Origin: an uncultured Oribacterium sp. | Lineage (GTDB): Bacteria > Bacillota > Clostridia > Lachnospirales > Lachnospiraceae | DNA length: 36,822 nucleotides | Reading direction: 5' to 3' | NCBI GenBank assembly: GCA_900772695.1 | Contig: CAAGRO010000247.1 | Location: 1-36,822, forward strand | Shown here: positions 15,036 to 23,594 of the stretch, one piece after another | Position numbering within the stretch: the first letter of the stretch is position 1 | How the letters are laid out: each line of letters starts with the position of its first letter | Program-made: the position numbers and the translations under genes | The notes under the pieces: generated by a model | Databases searched by the model: none | What the model was told of the DNA's origin: nothing | The model's input: only the letters and a program-made list of their open reading frames with translations

Positions 15036-15986
15036 TTACTGAAGAGGGATGACACCGCCCTCGTACTTCTCGTTGATGAAGTCAGCGACCTTCTTCGACT
15101 GAAGAACCTCGACGAGCTTCTTCGCCCAGTCCGCGTCCTTATCCTTCTCTGCCACAGCGACGATGTTACCATAGGTCTGTGCAGCCTCGGAGTTCGGATC
15201 CTCCTGTACGAGTGCATCGGACGGCTTGAAGCCTGCCTCGATTGCGTAGTTACCGTTCATGCAGGCGAAGTCTACGGAATCGATGGATCTCGGAATCTGT
15301 GCAGCCTCGACCTCGAGGAGCTCTACCTTATGCGGGTTCTCGACGATATCCTGCTTGGTGGCCTTGAGACCTGCACCGTCCTTCAGAGTGATGATGCCGT
15401 TATCCTGAAGAAGGAGAAGGGCACGTGCCTCATTGGTGGTATCGTTCGGAACGGCGATCTGTGCACCATCGGCGATGTTTGCGAGATCAGAAGACTTGCC
15501 GGCATAGATACCGAACGGCTCATAGTGGATCTTGCCTACGGATACAAGGCTGGTCTTATTCTCTGCATTGAAATCATCGAGGTATGGCTGGTGCTGGAAA
15601 TAGTTTGCCTGGATCTCACCCTGCTCGGTCGCGAGGTTCGGCTGTACATAATCGTTGTAGGTTACAATTTCAATGTTTACACCGGCAGCCGCAAGGTCAT
15701 CCTTCGCAGCCTCGAGGATCTCTGCGTGCGGGCTTGGGGTGGCACCGATCTTGATGTTAACCGGCTCAGCGAGCGGCTCGATGGCATCGGATGCCTCCGC
15801 AGCTGCGGCCGTCGTCTCAGCAGCAGCCTCTGTCGCAGCTTCGCTTGCAGCCTCTGTCGCTGCCTCGGTTGCAGCAGCGGTCGTAGCAGCTGCAGTAGTT
15901 GCCTCTGGTGTGCTGGATGAACCGCAGGCTGCAAGGGATGCAGCAGCGAGAACAGCAGCAAGTGCAAGTGTGATGTTCTTCTTCAT
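15036..15986 (-). CDS. metQ: MetQ/NlpA-family substrate-binding lipoprotein
   Basis: A 316-residue lipoprotein with signal peptide MKKNITLALAAVLAAASLAAC and lipobox LAAC (C21 lipidated). Residues about 22-72 are a low-complexity Ala/Thr/Glu linker, then the NlpA fold begins with VNIKIGATPSPHAEILEAA and includes the conserved YNDYVQPN, ANYFQHQPYLDDFN and VGKIHYEPFGIYAGK segments. It captures substrate, usually L- or D-methionine, outside the membrane and passes it to MetI/MetN. The ATG at 15986 has AGGAGG 8 nt upstream. The open frame continues 71 codons further upstream, but without signal character. It lies 181 nt after metI; the gap has a small hairpin (16002-16020) just before the ribosome binding site. 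Substrate is inferred from family only. Confidence 0.92.
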   Translation of the reverse strand: MKKNITLALAAVLAAASLAACGSSSTPEATTAAATTAAATEAATEAASEAATEAAAETTAAAAEASDAIEPLAEPVNIKIGATPSPHAEILEAAKDDLAAAGVNIEIVTYNDYVQPNLATEQGEIQANYFQHQPYLDDFNAENKTSLVSVGKIHYEPFGIYAGKSSDLANIADGAQIAVPNDTTNEARALLLLQDNGIITLKDGAGLKATKQDIVENPHKVELLEVEAAQIPRSIDSVDFACMNGNYAIEAGFKPSDALVQEDPNSEAAQTYGNIVAVAEKDKDADWAKKLVEVLQSKKVADFINEKYEGGVIPLQ

Positions 15987-16167
15987 AATTTTTTCCTCCT
16001 CACCGGCCCCTATCGCCGGTTCTTTGATGCGTCTTGCATCTTGATTTATATCCAGCGGGATTTCTCCGACGTGGCGGAGCGTTTCCACTTCACCACTGCC
16101 CTGATTCTTCGATGTCTTCCTGAGATGTACTGCACAGGAACCGGAGAAACCGCAGAATATACAGCAT

Positions 16168-16830
16168 TTAATTTCTGGCCCGCTTATCGGTTTTCGCACT
16201 TAAGCGCATCCAGAATTCCTGAATGATCTGTACGAGGATCACCAGTACCGCGACGGCAATCAGCATGATGTCCGTCTGATAACGATAGTAACCATAGTTC
16301 AGTGCGATCGCTCCGAGGCCGCCACCACCGACGAAGCCGGCCATCGCCGAGTAACTGAGGATCGTCGTGATACAGATCGCGGCGCCGACGAGAAGACTCG
16401 GCTTCGCCTCCGGAAGCAGCACCTTGAAGATGATCTGCGTGTTCGTCGCGCCCATGGACTTCGCTGCCTCGATCACGCCGGCATTGACCTCCTTCAGACT
16501 CGACTCCACCATACGTCCGATGTACGGCGCCGACGCGATGATCAGCGGTGGAATGATGGCCTTCGGGCCCAGTGTCGTACCGACGAGCATTTTCGTCAGC
16601 GGCAGCACCATGACCAGCAGGATCAGGAACGGAATCGAGCGGAAGATGTTGATGAGCATGCCGAGCACCGCATGGACCGGTGTCATCGGATGGATGCCAT
16701 CCTTATCCGTCACCACCAGGATCACGCCCAGCGGGATGCCGATCAGGTATGAGATACTGCTCGAGATCAGGGTCATATATATGGTGGCCCAGGTTTCCTT
16801 CAGATACATGGAAATCGATGATGCATCCAT
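16168..16830 (-). CDS. metI: Methionine ABC transporter permease
   Basis: A 220-residue MetI-type permease with five membrane segments. The cytoplasmic EAA loop that contacts the ATPase is visible as EAAKSMGATNTQIIFKVLLP (about 142-161). The AMAGFVGGGGLGAIALNYGYYRY segment near the end is typical of MetI. Its start lies 1 nt after the metN stop, with AGGAGGTG inside the metN 3' end, so the two are translationally coupled. The partner lipoprotein metQ follows. Confidence 0.94.
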   Translation of the reverse strand: MDASSISMYLKETWATIYMTLISSSISYLIGIPLGVILVVTDKDGIHPMTPVHAVLGMLINIFRSIPFLILLVMVLPLTKMLVGTTLGPKAIIPPLIIASAPYIGRMVESSLKEVNAGVIEAAKSMGATNTQIIFKVLLPEAKPSLLVGAAICITTILSYSAMAGFVGGGGLGAIALNYGYYRYQTDIMLIAVAVLVILVQIIQEFWMRLSAKTDKRARN

Positions 16831-16831
16831 C

Positions 16832-17857
16832 TTACTTCACCTCCTCAAAGCGAATATCGTTCGTTCTCAGATAGTGGGTGATGCGTTCTGCCTCCTCCAC
16901 ACTGTCCGGAAGCTCCACCACCATCTGGCCGACGGCCCTGCCCTCGACCTCCTTCGTGTTGGCGAAGAGGATATTGACCGGCGCGTTGCAGCTCAGCACG
17001 ATATCCGAGATGATCGGGCGATGTGCCTTCTGTCCGTCAAAGATGATGCGGATCTTCGGATTCTTACTGTCACCGAAGTTCACCGGCTGGATCGCATTCG
17101 CATTGCCATCCCCGAGGATCAGACGACGACCGATCTCTGTCTTCGGGTTACTGAAGACCTCCGATACCGGACCGCTTTCCGCGATGTGGCTGTGATCAAT
17201 GATGGCGACGCTATCACAGATGGCTTCGATGACGGACATCTGATGCGTGATGACGATGACCGTAACGCCCATCTCCTGATTGATCTTCTTCAGAAGATCG
17301 AGGATCTGCTTCGTGGTCTTCGGATCCAGCGCCGAGGTCGCCTCATCGCAGAGGAGCACCTTCGGATTCGTCGCGAGCGCCCGTGCGATCGCCACACGCT
17401 GCTTCTGTCCACCCGACAGCTGGGACGGATAGTTCTTTACCCTGTCCTCGAGGCCGACGAGCTTCAGCAGCTCCATCGCCCGCTCCTGCGCCTTTTTCTT
17501 CTCGACCCCTGCGATCTCCAGCGGGAAGGTGACATTCCGAAGAAGGTTCCGCTGATCCAGCAGGTTGAACTGCTGGAAGATCATACCCATCTTGCGCCGC
17601 GCCTCCCGGACCTCCTTGTTACTCATATCCCCGAGCGACTTTCCCTCGAAGAGAACCTGTCCGCTCGTCGGTACCTCCAGATAATTGATACAGCGGACCA
17701 GTGTTGACTTGCCCGCGCCGGAGAGGCCGATGATACCCTGTACCGAGCCCTCCAGAATGTCCAGATTGATGTCATCGAGCGCATTCACGTCCCCACTCGA
17801 GGTGTGGAAGGTCTTGCCCATATTCACCATCCGGATGATCTTATCACCCTTTGCCAT
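16832..17857 (-). CDS. metN: Methionine ABC transporter ATP-binding protein
   Basis: A 341-residue ABC ATPase. Walker A is GLSGAGKST (44-52), the signature is LSGGQ (147-151), Walker B is VLLCDE (to E172), and the H-loop is VITHQMSVI. The C-terminal 75-80 residues (IRIIFDGQKAHRPIISDIV onward) form the NIL regulatory domain, which binds methionine and inhibits transport in MetN proteins. The ATG at 17857 has GGGAGG upstream; the open frame's earlier start, 21 codons upstream, lacks one. First gene of the metN-metI-metQ operon. A possible extended -10 lies about 95 nt upstream, next to a strong palindrome. Confidence 0.94.
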   Translation of the reverse strand: MAKGDKIIRMVNMGKTFHTSSGDVNALDDINLDILEGSVQGIIGLSGAGKSTLVRCINYLEVPTSGQVLFEGKSLGDMSNKEVREARRKMGMIFQQFNLLDQRNLLRNVTFPLEIAGVEKKKAQERAMELLKLVGLEDRVKNYPSQLSGGQKQRVAIARALATNPKVLLCDEATSALDPKTTKQILDLLKKINQEMGVTVIVITHQMSVIEAICDSVAIIDHSHIAESGPVSEVFSNPKTEIGRRLILGDGNANAIQPVNFGDSKNPKIRIIFDGQKAHRPIISDIVLSCNAPVNILFANTKEVEGRAVGQMVVELPDSVEEAERITHYLRTNDIRFEEVK

Positions 17858-17953
17858 ACTACATCCTCCCGAGGCCGCGGGTTCGACGTCTTTCACTCGC
17901 CGCCTCTTTTTAATGTCCACAGTTTACGACTTCTATAACCTAAAAGCAAATAC

Positions 17954-17962
17954 ATTATAACA
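17954..17962 (-). promoter_or_regulatory. Extended -10 promoter of metNIQ
   Basis: On the minus strand TGTTATAAT, a TG-N-TATAAT extended -10 with a perfect hexamer (17954-17959). The -35 position falls inside the palindrome at 17965-17995 and is not consensus (ATGCCC). The predicted leader is about 90 nt. Confidence 0.5.
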
Positions 17963-17964
17963 AT

Positions 17965-17995
17965 AGTCCGCTATAGGGCATGCCTATAGCGGACT
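17965..17995. promoter_or_regulatory. Perfect palindrome, candidate metNIQ operator or pepV terminator
   Basis: AGTCCGCTATAGG (17965-17977) and CCTATAGCGGACT (17983-17995) are exact reverse complements with a 5-nt centre. It lies 24 nt past the dipeptidase stop, so it could be that gene's terminator, but the following minus-strand bases are ATTGTTATAATG, not a U-run. It also covers the whole -35 region of the proposed metN promoter, so an operator is equally possible. Confidence 0.6.
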
Positions 17996-18019
17996 CAACT
18001 CTCGATGCTTCTTTATATA

Positions 18020-19417
18020 TTACGAACAGAGCTCGATGATCGCCTCTGCATATACCTTGGTGGCCAGCACGATGTTCTCGAGGTCGAAGAACTCATCCGC
18101 ACCATGCATGTGCGTGTCGATGCCTGGAAGAACGGCACCGAAAGCCACGCCGTTCTTGATGTCATGAACGTAGGTACCGCCGCCGATCGCCATCGCCTCA
18201 CCCTTGAGGCCGGTCACATGCTCATAGGCATGAAGCAGCTTCTGAACGAACTCACTGTCTGCAGCTACTCTGTGTGGCGGGATCATACCCGGGGTCTCGA
18301 AATCGAAGCCGTGGGCATGCGCCGTCTTCTCGGCTGCATCCTGGCAGTTCTCCTTCGTCGCCATCACCGATGTACGGCTGTCGAACTTCACTTCTACATA
18401 GGTCGGATCCACATGATAGAGGTCCGGTGTACAGGTCAGCGCATGAGACTCTGCATCCTCCATCTTGATGCCGAGATGCGCGCCGTCGGTCTCTCCCCAT
18501 GGGAAGATTTCCAGCATCTCCCGGATCGCATCGACCTGCGCACATGCAGCGAGCGGCAGCTTCGTCGCCAGGATCATCGCCGCGAGACCTGCATTCTTAC
18601 CACCCTCCGGGGTTGACGCATGCGCAGATACACCGATGATGGTGATTTCATCCACACCGGTCTGTGTGCACTCTACGCCGCAGAGCGCGCTGACCTCGTT
18701 CATCGGCGCCTCTGCGAGATTCATATCGAGACCCTCGAAACGAAGGGTTGCCTTCTGTGGAACGGCATTCAGTGCGAGACCTGCCTCGAGTGAAACGAGA
18801 CGTGGAAGTGCGGTCGACTCCTCTACCGTCTTCGAAATCGTGCCACGGAACTGGCCCTTCTCGATGTTGATGAGCGGGAACTCCGCATCCGGAGAGAAGG
18901 TCATCTCTGCCTCCGGCTCGGTCGCATAGTACTTCGCGATATCCGTACCGGAACCGGTCTCCTCGTCTGCACCCATGATGAGACGTACACCCTTCTTCAG
19001 CTCGACACCGGTCTCCTTCAGTGCACGCATCGCATACAGTGCGCAGAGAAGCGGGCCCTTGTCATCGGAGGTGCCACGGCCATAGATACGGCCGTCCTTC
19101 ACGATCGGCTTAAACGGATCCGTCACGGTCCAGCCCTCGCCTGCCGGCACAACATCCGTATGTGCGAGGATGTCGAGAGATCTCGGAAGCGCCGCATCAA
19201 AGTCCGCTGTACCTACATAGCCATCGTAGCTCTGTACCGGGAAGCCGTACTTCGCTGCCAGCTCGATGCCGAAGTTCAGTGCATCGAAGGAACCGTCCCC
19301 GTATGGCTTTCCCTCCTCATATGCACCCTTTACCGAATTGATCGAGCAGAAATCGATCAGATCCTGCGTATACTCATCGATATGCTCTTCGATCCACTTA
19401 TTTACTTTCTCATTCAT
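18020..19417 (-). CDS. pepV: M20-family dipeptidase, PepV-like
   Basis: A 465-residue zinc peptidase of the PepV/Sapep group. Metal ligands and catalytic residues are seen in LAHTDVVPAGEGW (H and D), GRGTSDDKGP, MGADEETGSGTD (the two glutamates), FSPDAEFPL, and the C-terminal GIDTHMHGADE. A lid/dimerisation domain lies between about residues 180 and 400. PepV enzymes cleave a range of dipeptides in the cytoplasm. The ATG at 19417 has AAAGGA upstream; a TTG six codons earlier overlaps that ribosome binding site and was rejected. It follows prfC by 106 nt and precedes the metNIQ operon; a link through amino acid nutrition is only suggestive. Confidence 0.9.
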   Translation of the reverse strand: MNEKVNKWIEEHIDEYTQDLIDFCSINSVKGAYEEGKPYGDGSFDALNFGIELAAKYGFPVQSYDGYVGTADFDAALPRSLDILAHTDVVPAGEGWTVTDPFKPIVKDGRIYGRGTSDDKGPLLCALYAMRALKETGVELKKGVRLIMGADEETGSGTDIAKYYATEPEAEMTFSPDAEFPLINIEKGQFRGTISKTVEESTALPRLVSLEAGLALNAVPQKATLRFEGLDMNLAEAPMNEVSALCGVECTQTGVDEITIIGVSAHASTPEGGKNAGLAAMILATKLPLAACAQVDAIREMLEIFPWGETDGAHLGIKMEDAESHALTCTPDLYHVDPTYVEVKFDSRTSVMATKENCQDAAEKTAHAHGFDFETPGMIPPHRVAADSEFVQKLLHAYEHVTGLKGEAMAIGGGTYVHDIKNGVAFGAVLPGIDTHMHGADEFFDLENIVLATKVYAEAIIELCS

Positions 19418-19523
19418 AACAGTCTGTCCTTTCAATTATGATCGCCCCTGTCAGATGACAGTTTATTCATCGGAAACCTGCGTTCACAGCCGCCGGCTTT
19501 CATTTTTAATCGTAGAAACTGCC

Positions 19524-21116
19524 TTAATTCCGGCTGAATTCCGTCAGCTTCAGTTCCTTATTTCGCTCGAGTACCATACCGACGGACCACTCGTGTGCAA
19601 ACAGCAGCAATGGTCGATCCTTCAGATCCTTGACGATCTTCATGTCGGAGGTTCCCTGGATATGATCGATGTCGACCTCGGTGTAGTTCTCCACCCAGCG
19701 GATATAACCATATGGCAGCTGATCGAGCTTGATCTCAACATTGTACTCGTTCTTCAGACGGAAGCTCAGTACCTCGAACTGGAGAACGCCGACGACACCG
19801 ACGATGATTTCTTCCATACCGCTGTTGTATTCCTGGAAGATCTGGATCGCACCTTCCTGCGCGATCTGCGAGATACCCTTCACGAACTGCTTCCGCTTCA
19901 TGGTGTCCACCTGACGCACACGTGCGAAGTGCTCCGGCGCGAAGGTCGGGATTCCCTCATAACGGAACTTCTTATTCGAAAGCTCCAGTGTATCACCGAT
20001 CGAGAAGATGCCCGGATCGAAGATACCGATGATATCGCCCGCATAGGCCTTCTCCACGATCTTACGCTCATCCGCCATCATCTGGGTCGGCTGACTCAGC
20101 TTCACCTTTCGACCGGTCTGCACATGGTTGACCTCCATGCCGGCGTCGAACTCACCGGAACAGATACGCATGAACGCGACACGATCACGGTGCTTCGGAT
20201 CCATATTGGCCTGGATCTTGAACACGAAGGCAGAGAATGCCTCGTCCACCGGACCGATGATGCCCTGGTCACTGTTTCTCGGAAGTGGCGGCAGCGTCAT
20301 CTTCAGGAAGTGCTCCAGGAAGGTCCGAACGCCGAAGTTGGTGAGGGCTGACCCGAAGAAAACCGGTGTCAGATCGCCGCGATCGACACGTTCCTGATCA
20401 TACTCGTCAGAGGCACCATCGAGAAGCTCCAGGTCCTCCTGCAGCTTATCATAATACTCGAAGCCGACCATGTCCCGGAGACCAGGATCATGTACCGACA
20501 CATCCTTCTCGGCCACCGCCTTCGTACCGCCGGCGTTTGCTGTAAAAAGCTCCACCATCTCGGTCTCACGGTCGTAGACGCCCTTAAAGTTACGTCCACA
20601 GCCGATCGGCCAGTTGATCGGGCAGGTATGGATACCGAGGACGTTCTCGATCTCATCGAGCAGCTCGTACGGATCCCGGGCCTCACGGTCAAACTTGTTG
20701 ACGAAGGTAAAAATCGGGATATGACGCATCACACAGACCTTGAACAGCTTGATGGTCTGCGGCTCGACACCCTTCGCACCATCGATGACCATGACAGCAC
20801 TGTCCGCCGCCATGAGGGTCCGGTAGGTATCCTCCGAGAAGTCCTGGTGTCCCGGTGTATCCAGGATGTTAATGCACTTTCCTTCATAATTAAACTGAAG
20901 CACAGAGGAGGTAACCGAAATACCTCTCTGCTTCTCGATCTCCATCCAGTCGGAAACCGCATGCTTGGTCGCCTTCCGCCCCTTGACGGTACCTGCGAGA
21001 TTGATCGCGCCTCCATACAGAAGGAACTTCTCCGTCAGTGTCGTCTTACCGGCATCCGGGTGAGAAATAATCGCAAACGTACGTCTCTTCTCGATTTCTT
21101 CTTTTAAACTTGCCAT
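19524..21116 (-). CDS. prfC: Peptide chain release factor 3
   Basis: A 530-residue translational GTPase that recycles RF1/RF2 from the ribosome after peptide release. The G1 motif is SHPDAGKTT (18-26), the switch region has EKQRGISVTSS (61-71), G3 is DTPGHQDF (86-93) and G4 is NKFD (140-143). The C-terminal domain III is typical of RF3 (LQFEVLSFRLKNEYNVEIKL, then PYGYIRWV). Length equals the family norm. The start has GAGGAT upstream. It sits between ftsZ, whose terminator is just upstream, and the dipeptidase gene. Confidence 0.96.
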   Translation of the reverse strand: MASLKEEIEKRRTFAIISHPDAGKTTLTEKFLLYGGAINLAGTVKGRKATKHAVSDWMEIEKQRGISVTSSVLQFNYEGKCINILDTPGHQDFSEDTYRTLMAADSAVMVIDGAKGVEPQTIKLFKVCVMRHIPIFTFVNKFDREARDPYELLDEIENVLGIHTCPINWPIGCGRNFKGVYDRETEMVELFTANAGGTKAVAEKDVSVHDPGLRDMVGFEYYDKLQEDLELLDGASDEYDQERVDRGDLTPVFFGSALTNFGVRTFLEHFLKMTLPPLPRNSDQGIIGPVDEAFSAFVFKIQANMDPKHRDRVAFMRICSGEFDAGMEVNHVQTGRKVKLSQPTQMMADERKIVEKAYAGDIIGIFDPGIFSIGDTLELSNKKFRYEGIPTFAPEHFARVRQVDTMKRKQFVKGISQIAQEGAIQIFQEYNSGMEEIIVGVVGVLQFEVLSFRLKNEYNVEIKLDQLPYGYIRWVENYTEVDIDHIQGTSDMKIVKDLKDRPLLLFAHEWSVGMVLERNKELKLTEFSRN

Positions 21117-21128
21117 TCTATCCTCAAT

Positions 21129-21156
21129 AATCTAAAAAAATACACAAAATCGTCAA
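21129..21156 (-). promoter_or_regulatory. Candidate prfC promoter
   Basis: On the minus strand TTGACG (21151-21156), a 16-nt T-rich spacer and TAGATT (21129-21134). This gives a very short leader. An alternative is an extended -10 TGCTATGAT just upstream. A promoter is expected because the ftsZ terminator lies directly before. Confidence 0.35.
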
Positions 21157-21169
21157 TCATCATAGCACG

Positions 21170-21197
21170 AAAAAGGCTATGCCGTAAAGACATAGCC
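21170..21197 (-). terminator. Intrinsic terminator of ftsZ
   Basis: On the minus strand GGCTATGTC pairs with GGCATAGCC (one G-U) around a 5-nt loop, followed by TTTTTCGTG. It lies 30 nt past the ftsZ stop. Confidence 0.85.
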
Positions 21198-21226
21198 TCT
21201 CATTTCTATCTTCAGGGATGAAGTGA

Positions 21227-22480
21227 TTACTTTCTGTTTCTCAGGAAGTCCGGAATATTGATGGACATTTCCTTATTCTGCTGCGGACGGAAGGTCGGCT
21301 GCTGCGGCTGTACCTGCGCTGCGCCCTGTGTAAGCGCCTGCTCCTGCGGTGCTGCCGTCACCGGAGTCGTCGGACGAAGCTGCGGCTGGAAGCTGGTGTT
21401 TCCATTCAGGAAGCTCGGCATGGTCGGTCTGACCGGAGTCTCTGCTGCCGGTGTCTGTGCTGCTGCGCCTGCAGCTGCCTTCGGCTGTGCCGGCTTCTTC
21501 AGCATATCAAATGCAGAGCTGGTGGCTGCAGAATCCTCGATACCGGTTGCGATAACGGTGATCTTGCACTCATCCTGCGCATTCTCGTCATACATCGCAC
21601 CGAAGATGATGTTCGCATTATCACCTGCCAGCTCCTCGACATAGGAAGCGGCTTCGTTTGCCTCTACGAGGGAGATGTCTCCGGAGATGTTGATGATCAC
21701 ATCCGTTGCGCCCTCGATGGTGGTCTCGAGAAGCGGGCTGGAGATTGCCATCTTCACTGCCTCGGTGGCCTTCTCGTCACCCTTGGCTGCGCCGATACCG
21801 ACATGCGCCACACCCTTATCCTTCATGACAGAAGAAACATCCGCGAAGTCGAGATTGATGAGGCCCGGAACATTGATCAGATCCGTGATGCCCTGTACAG
21901 CCTGCTGGAGAACCTCGTCCGCCTTCTTCAGTGCATCCGGCATCGTGGTTCTGCGATCAACGATCTCAAGCAGACGGTCGTTCGGGATGACGATCAGGGT
22001 GTCTACGGACTCCTTCAGCTTCTTGATGCCATCGATGGCGTTCGTCATACGCTGACGAGCCTCGAAACGGAACGGCTTCGTCACGACACCGACGGTAAGG
22101 ATACCCATATCCTTCGCGATCTTCGCGATGACCGGCGCTGCACCGGTTCCGGTTCCGCCGCCCATACCACAGGTTACGAATACCATATCGGCACCCTGCA
22201 GTGCAGCGGTGATATCCTCAGAGCTCTCCTCTGCAGCCTTTGCGCCTACCTCTGGTCTGCCGCCGCAGCCGAGTCCCTTCGTCAGCTTCTCGCCGATCTG
22301 CATCGTGGTCGGTGCCTGGCTGTACTGAAGCGCCTGCTTATCGGTATTGATGCCGATGAACTCGACGCCCACGATACCATCCGTCACCATGCGGTTTACC
22401 GCGTTGTTACCTGCGCCACCAACACCTACGACGATAATCTTTGCAGCTGCCTCTGACTCAGGAAGCTTAATCTCAAGCAT
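21227..22480 (-). CDS. ftsZ: Cell division protein FtsZ
   Basis: A 417-residue tubulin homologue that polymerises into the Z ring and recruits the divisome. Visible are GGAGNNAVNRM near residue 21, the tubulin signature GGGTGTG (107-113), the T7 loop NLDFADV near 208, a Pro/Gln/Ala-rich disordered linker of about 85 residues from 322, and the conserved C-terminal peptide NIPDFLRNRK. The start has AAGGAGG at good spacing. It is transcribed from its own promoter and followed by a terminator. FtsA, the usual upstream partner, is not present; divIB is the upstream neighbour, 229 nt away. Confidence 0.98.
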   Translation of the reverse strand: MLEIKLPESEAAAKIIVVGVGGAGNNAVNRMVTDGIVGVEFIGINTDKQALQYSQAPTTMQIGEKLTKGLGCGGRPEVGAKAAEESSEDITAALQGADMVFVTCGMGGGTGTGAAPVIAKIAKDMGILTVGVVTKPFRFEARQRMTNAIDGIKKLKESVDTLIVIPNDRLLEIVDRRTTMPDALKKADEVLQQAVQGITDLINVPGLINLDFADVSSVMKDKGVAHVGIGAAKGDEKATEAVKMAISSPLLETTIEGATDVIINISGDISLVEANEAASYVEELAGDNANIIFGAMYDENAQDECKITVIATGIEDSAATSSAFDMLKKPAQPKAAAGAAAQTPAAETPVRPTMPSFLNGNTSFQPQLRPTTPVTAAPQEQALTQGAAQVQPQQPTFRPQQNKEMSINIPDFLRNRK

Positions 22481-22571
22481 AATCTTCCTCCTTCAATCCC
22501 TCATATATATTCATTATATAAGATAACCTGTTTTACTGCGGCCACATACGCATATGACTGCACAATAAGAT

Positions 22572-22600
22572 AATATACAAACAAAGCTATCAGATTGCAA
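22572..22600 (-). promoter_or_regulatory. ftsZ promoter
   Basis: On the minus strand TTGCAA (22595-22600), a 17-nt spacer and TATATT (22572-22577). Leader about 85 nt. An inverted repeat AAGCTAT (22584-22590) / ATAGCTT (22600-22606) overlaps the -35 and spacer and could be an operator. Confidence 0.6.
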
Positions 22601-22709
22601 TAGCTTAGTCCATATAATATTACCACGCTTAGAAGCGGAGCTCCACCGAAATTTTCATAATAATCTTCGTTTTTTATTTGTCACAGTCCGGGGTTCCCTG
22701 CCTTCACTG

Positions 22710-23468
22710 TCAATTCAATTTTTCTTTGAAAATATAGGACTCATGATCCGAGGTCTCCGAATAATCCGAAAGATTCAGCTCTCCCTTCCGTCCGCTGAGA
22801 TGCGGCAGGATATCATGCAGCGTCGAGATCTTCATCTCCATGTCCTTATTACTGCCGAGGCGGACGCTGATATCACCGATGCGGAGTGTGGCATTCAGAA
22901 GTGAATCGTACTGAATCTCCTCACAGTCGATATCATAGGTACGAAGTGCGCCGGTCAGGTTCAGAATATTATTGAAGACATCCTTATTCTCTACCGGCAG
23001 CTCCCGGTAGAGAACGATCGAGCCGAAGCTGAGACCACTGATGCGCGGGATCCCCTCCAGCCGGTCGCCGGTGGACTCTACGATGATACCATCCTTGTCG
23101 AAGTACATGTGACTCGACATGTAATCCACATAGCCGACGACGTTCTTCTCATAGACGGTGATGTTCACCGCAAAGGGACCGTCGAAGTCGATATCATAAC
23201 GCTGCACAAACGGGAGTTCCTTGTGCGGCTTCGTCTTATCCTTCACGAAGCACCAGGCCGTATCCGTATCCCAGGGATCCGAAAAAATCATGTGGACGAT
23301 CTCATCACTGCTGTACTGTGTATTCCCCACCACCGTGAAGCGCTGAATCCGTACACTGGCGAGCAGGATGGCGATCAGCAGGAGCAGGACGACGATGCTC
23401 CAGCGCACGATATGCCGTTTATTGCGATCCCTCGGATCATCATAGTCATAAAAATCCTTGTCTGTCAT
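22710..23468 (-). CDS. divIB: Cell division protein DivIB/FtsQ
   Basis: A 252-residue bitopic divisome protein. It has a short polar cytoplasmic N-terminus (about 20 residues), one membrane segment (about 21-38, IVRWSIVVLLLLIAILLA), then an extracytoplasmic POTRA domain (about 40-110, IQRFTVVGNTQYSSDEIVHMI) and the FtsQ beta domain. DivIB works with FtsL and DivIC to regulate septal peptidoglycan synthesis by FtsW and its PBP. The ribosome binding site is weak. A terminator directly upstream separates it from ftsW, so it needs its own promoter. Confidence 0.87.
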   Translation of the reverse strand: MTDKDFYDYDDPRDRNKRHIVRWSIVVLLLLIAILLASVRIQRFTVVGNTQYSSDEIVHMIFSDPWDTDTAWCFVKDKTKPHKELPFVQRYDIDFDGPFAVNITVYEKNVVGYVDYMSSHMYFDKDGIIVESTGDRLEGIPRISGLSFGSIVLYRELPVENKDVFNNILNLTGALRTYDIDCEEIQYDSLLNATLRIGDISVRLGSNKDMEMKISTLHDILPHLSGRKGELNLSDYSETSDHESYIFKEKLN

Positions 23469-23488
23469 TCCATTCGTTCTTTCTGTTT

Positions 23489-23517
23489 ACATTCTGTCTC
23501 ATTGAGTTGTAATGCAA
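23489..23517 (-). promoter_or_regulatory. Candidate divIB promoter
   Basis: On the minus strand TTGCAT (23512-23517), a 17-nt spacer and GAATGT (23489-23494). The -10 is poor, but a promoter is required here because of the strong terminator after ftsW. Confidence 0.35.
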
Positions 23518-23556
23518 TGCATACGGTCTGTTCTTTCCGGTTCTTTACTCTACCAT

Positions 23557-23588
23557 AAAAAAAAGAGCTTTGCCATGGGCAAAGCTCT
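23557..23588 (-). terminator. Intrinsic terminator of the mraZ-to-ftsW operon
   Basis: On the minus strand AGAGCTTTGCC pairs perfectly with GGCAAAGCTCT (11 bp) around a 3-nt loop, followed by eight T. It begins 6 nt past the ftsW stop and separates the dcw operon from divIB and ftsZ. Confidence 0.93.
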
Positions 23589-23594
23589 GAATAC

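Noticed and set aside
17858..18019. Possible SAM riboswitch (S-box) before metN
   Set aside because: The likely leader is only about 90 nt and I could not find the multi-stem S-box layout or its conserved core; only the palindrome is evident.
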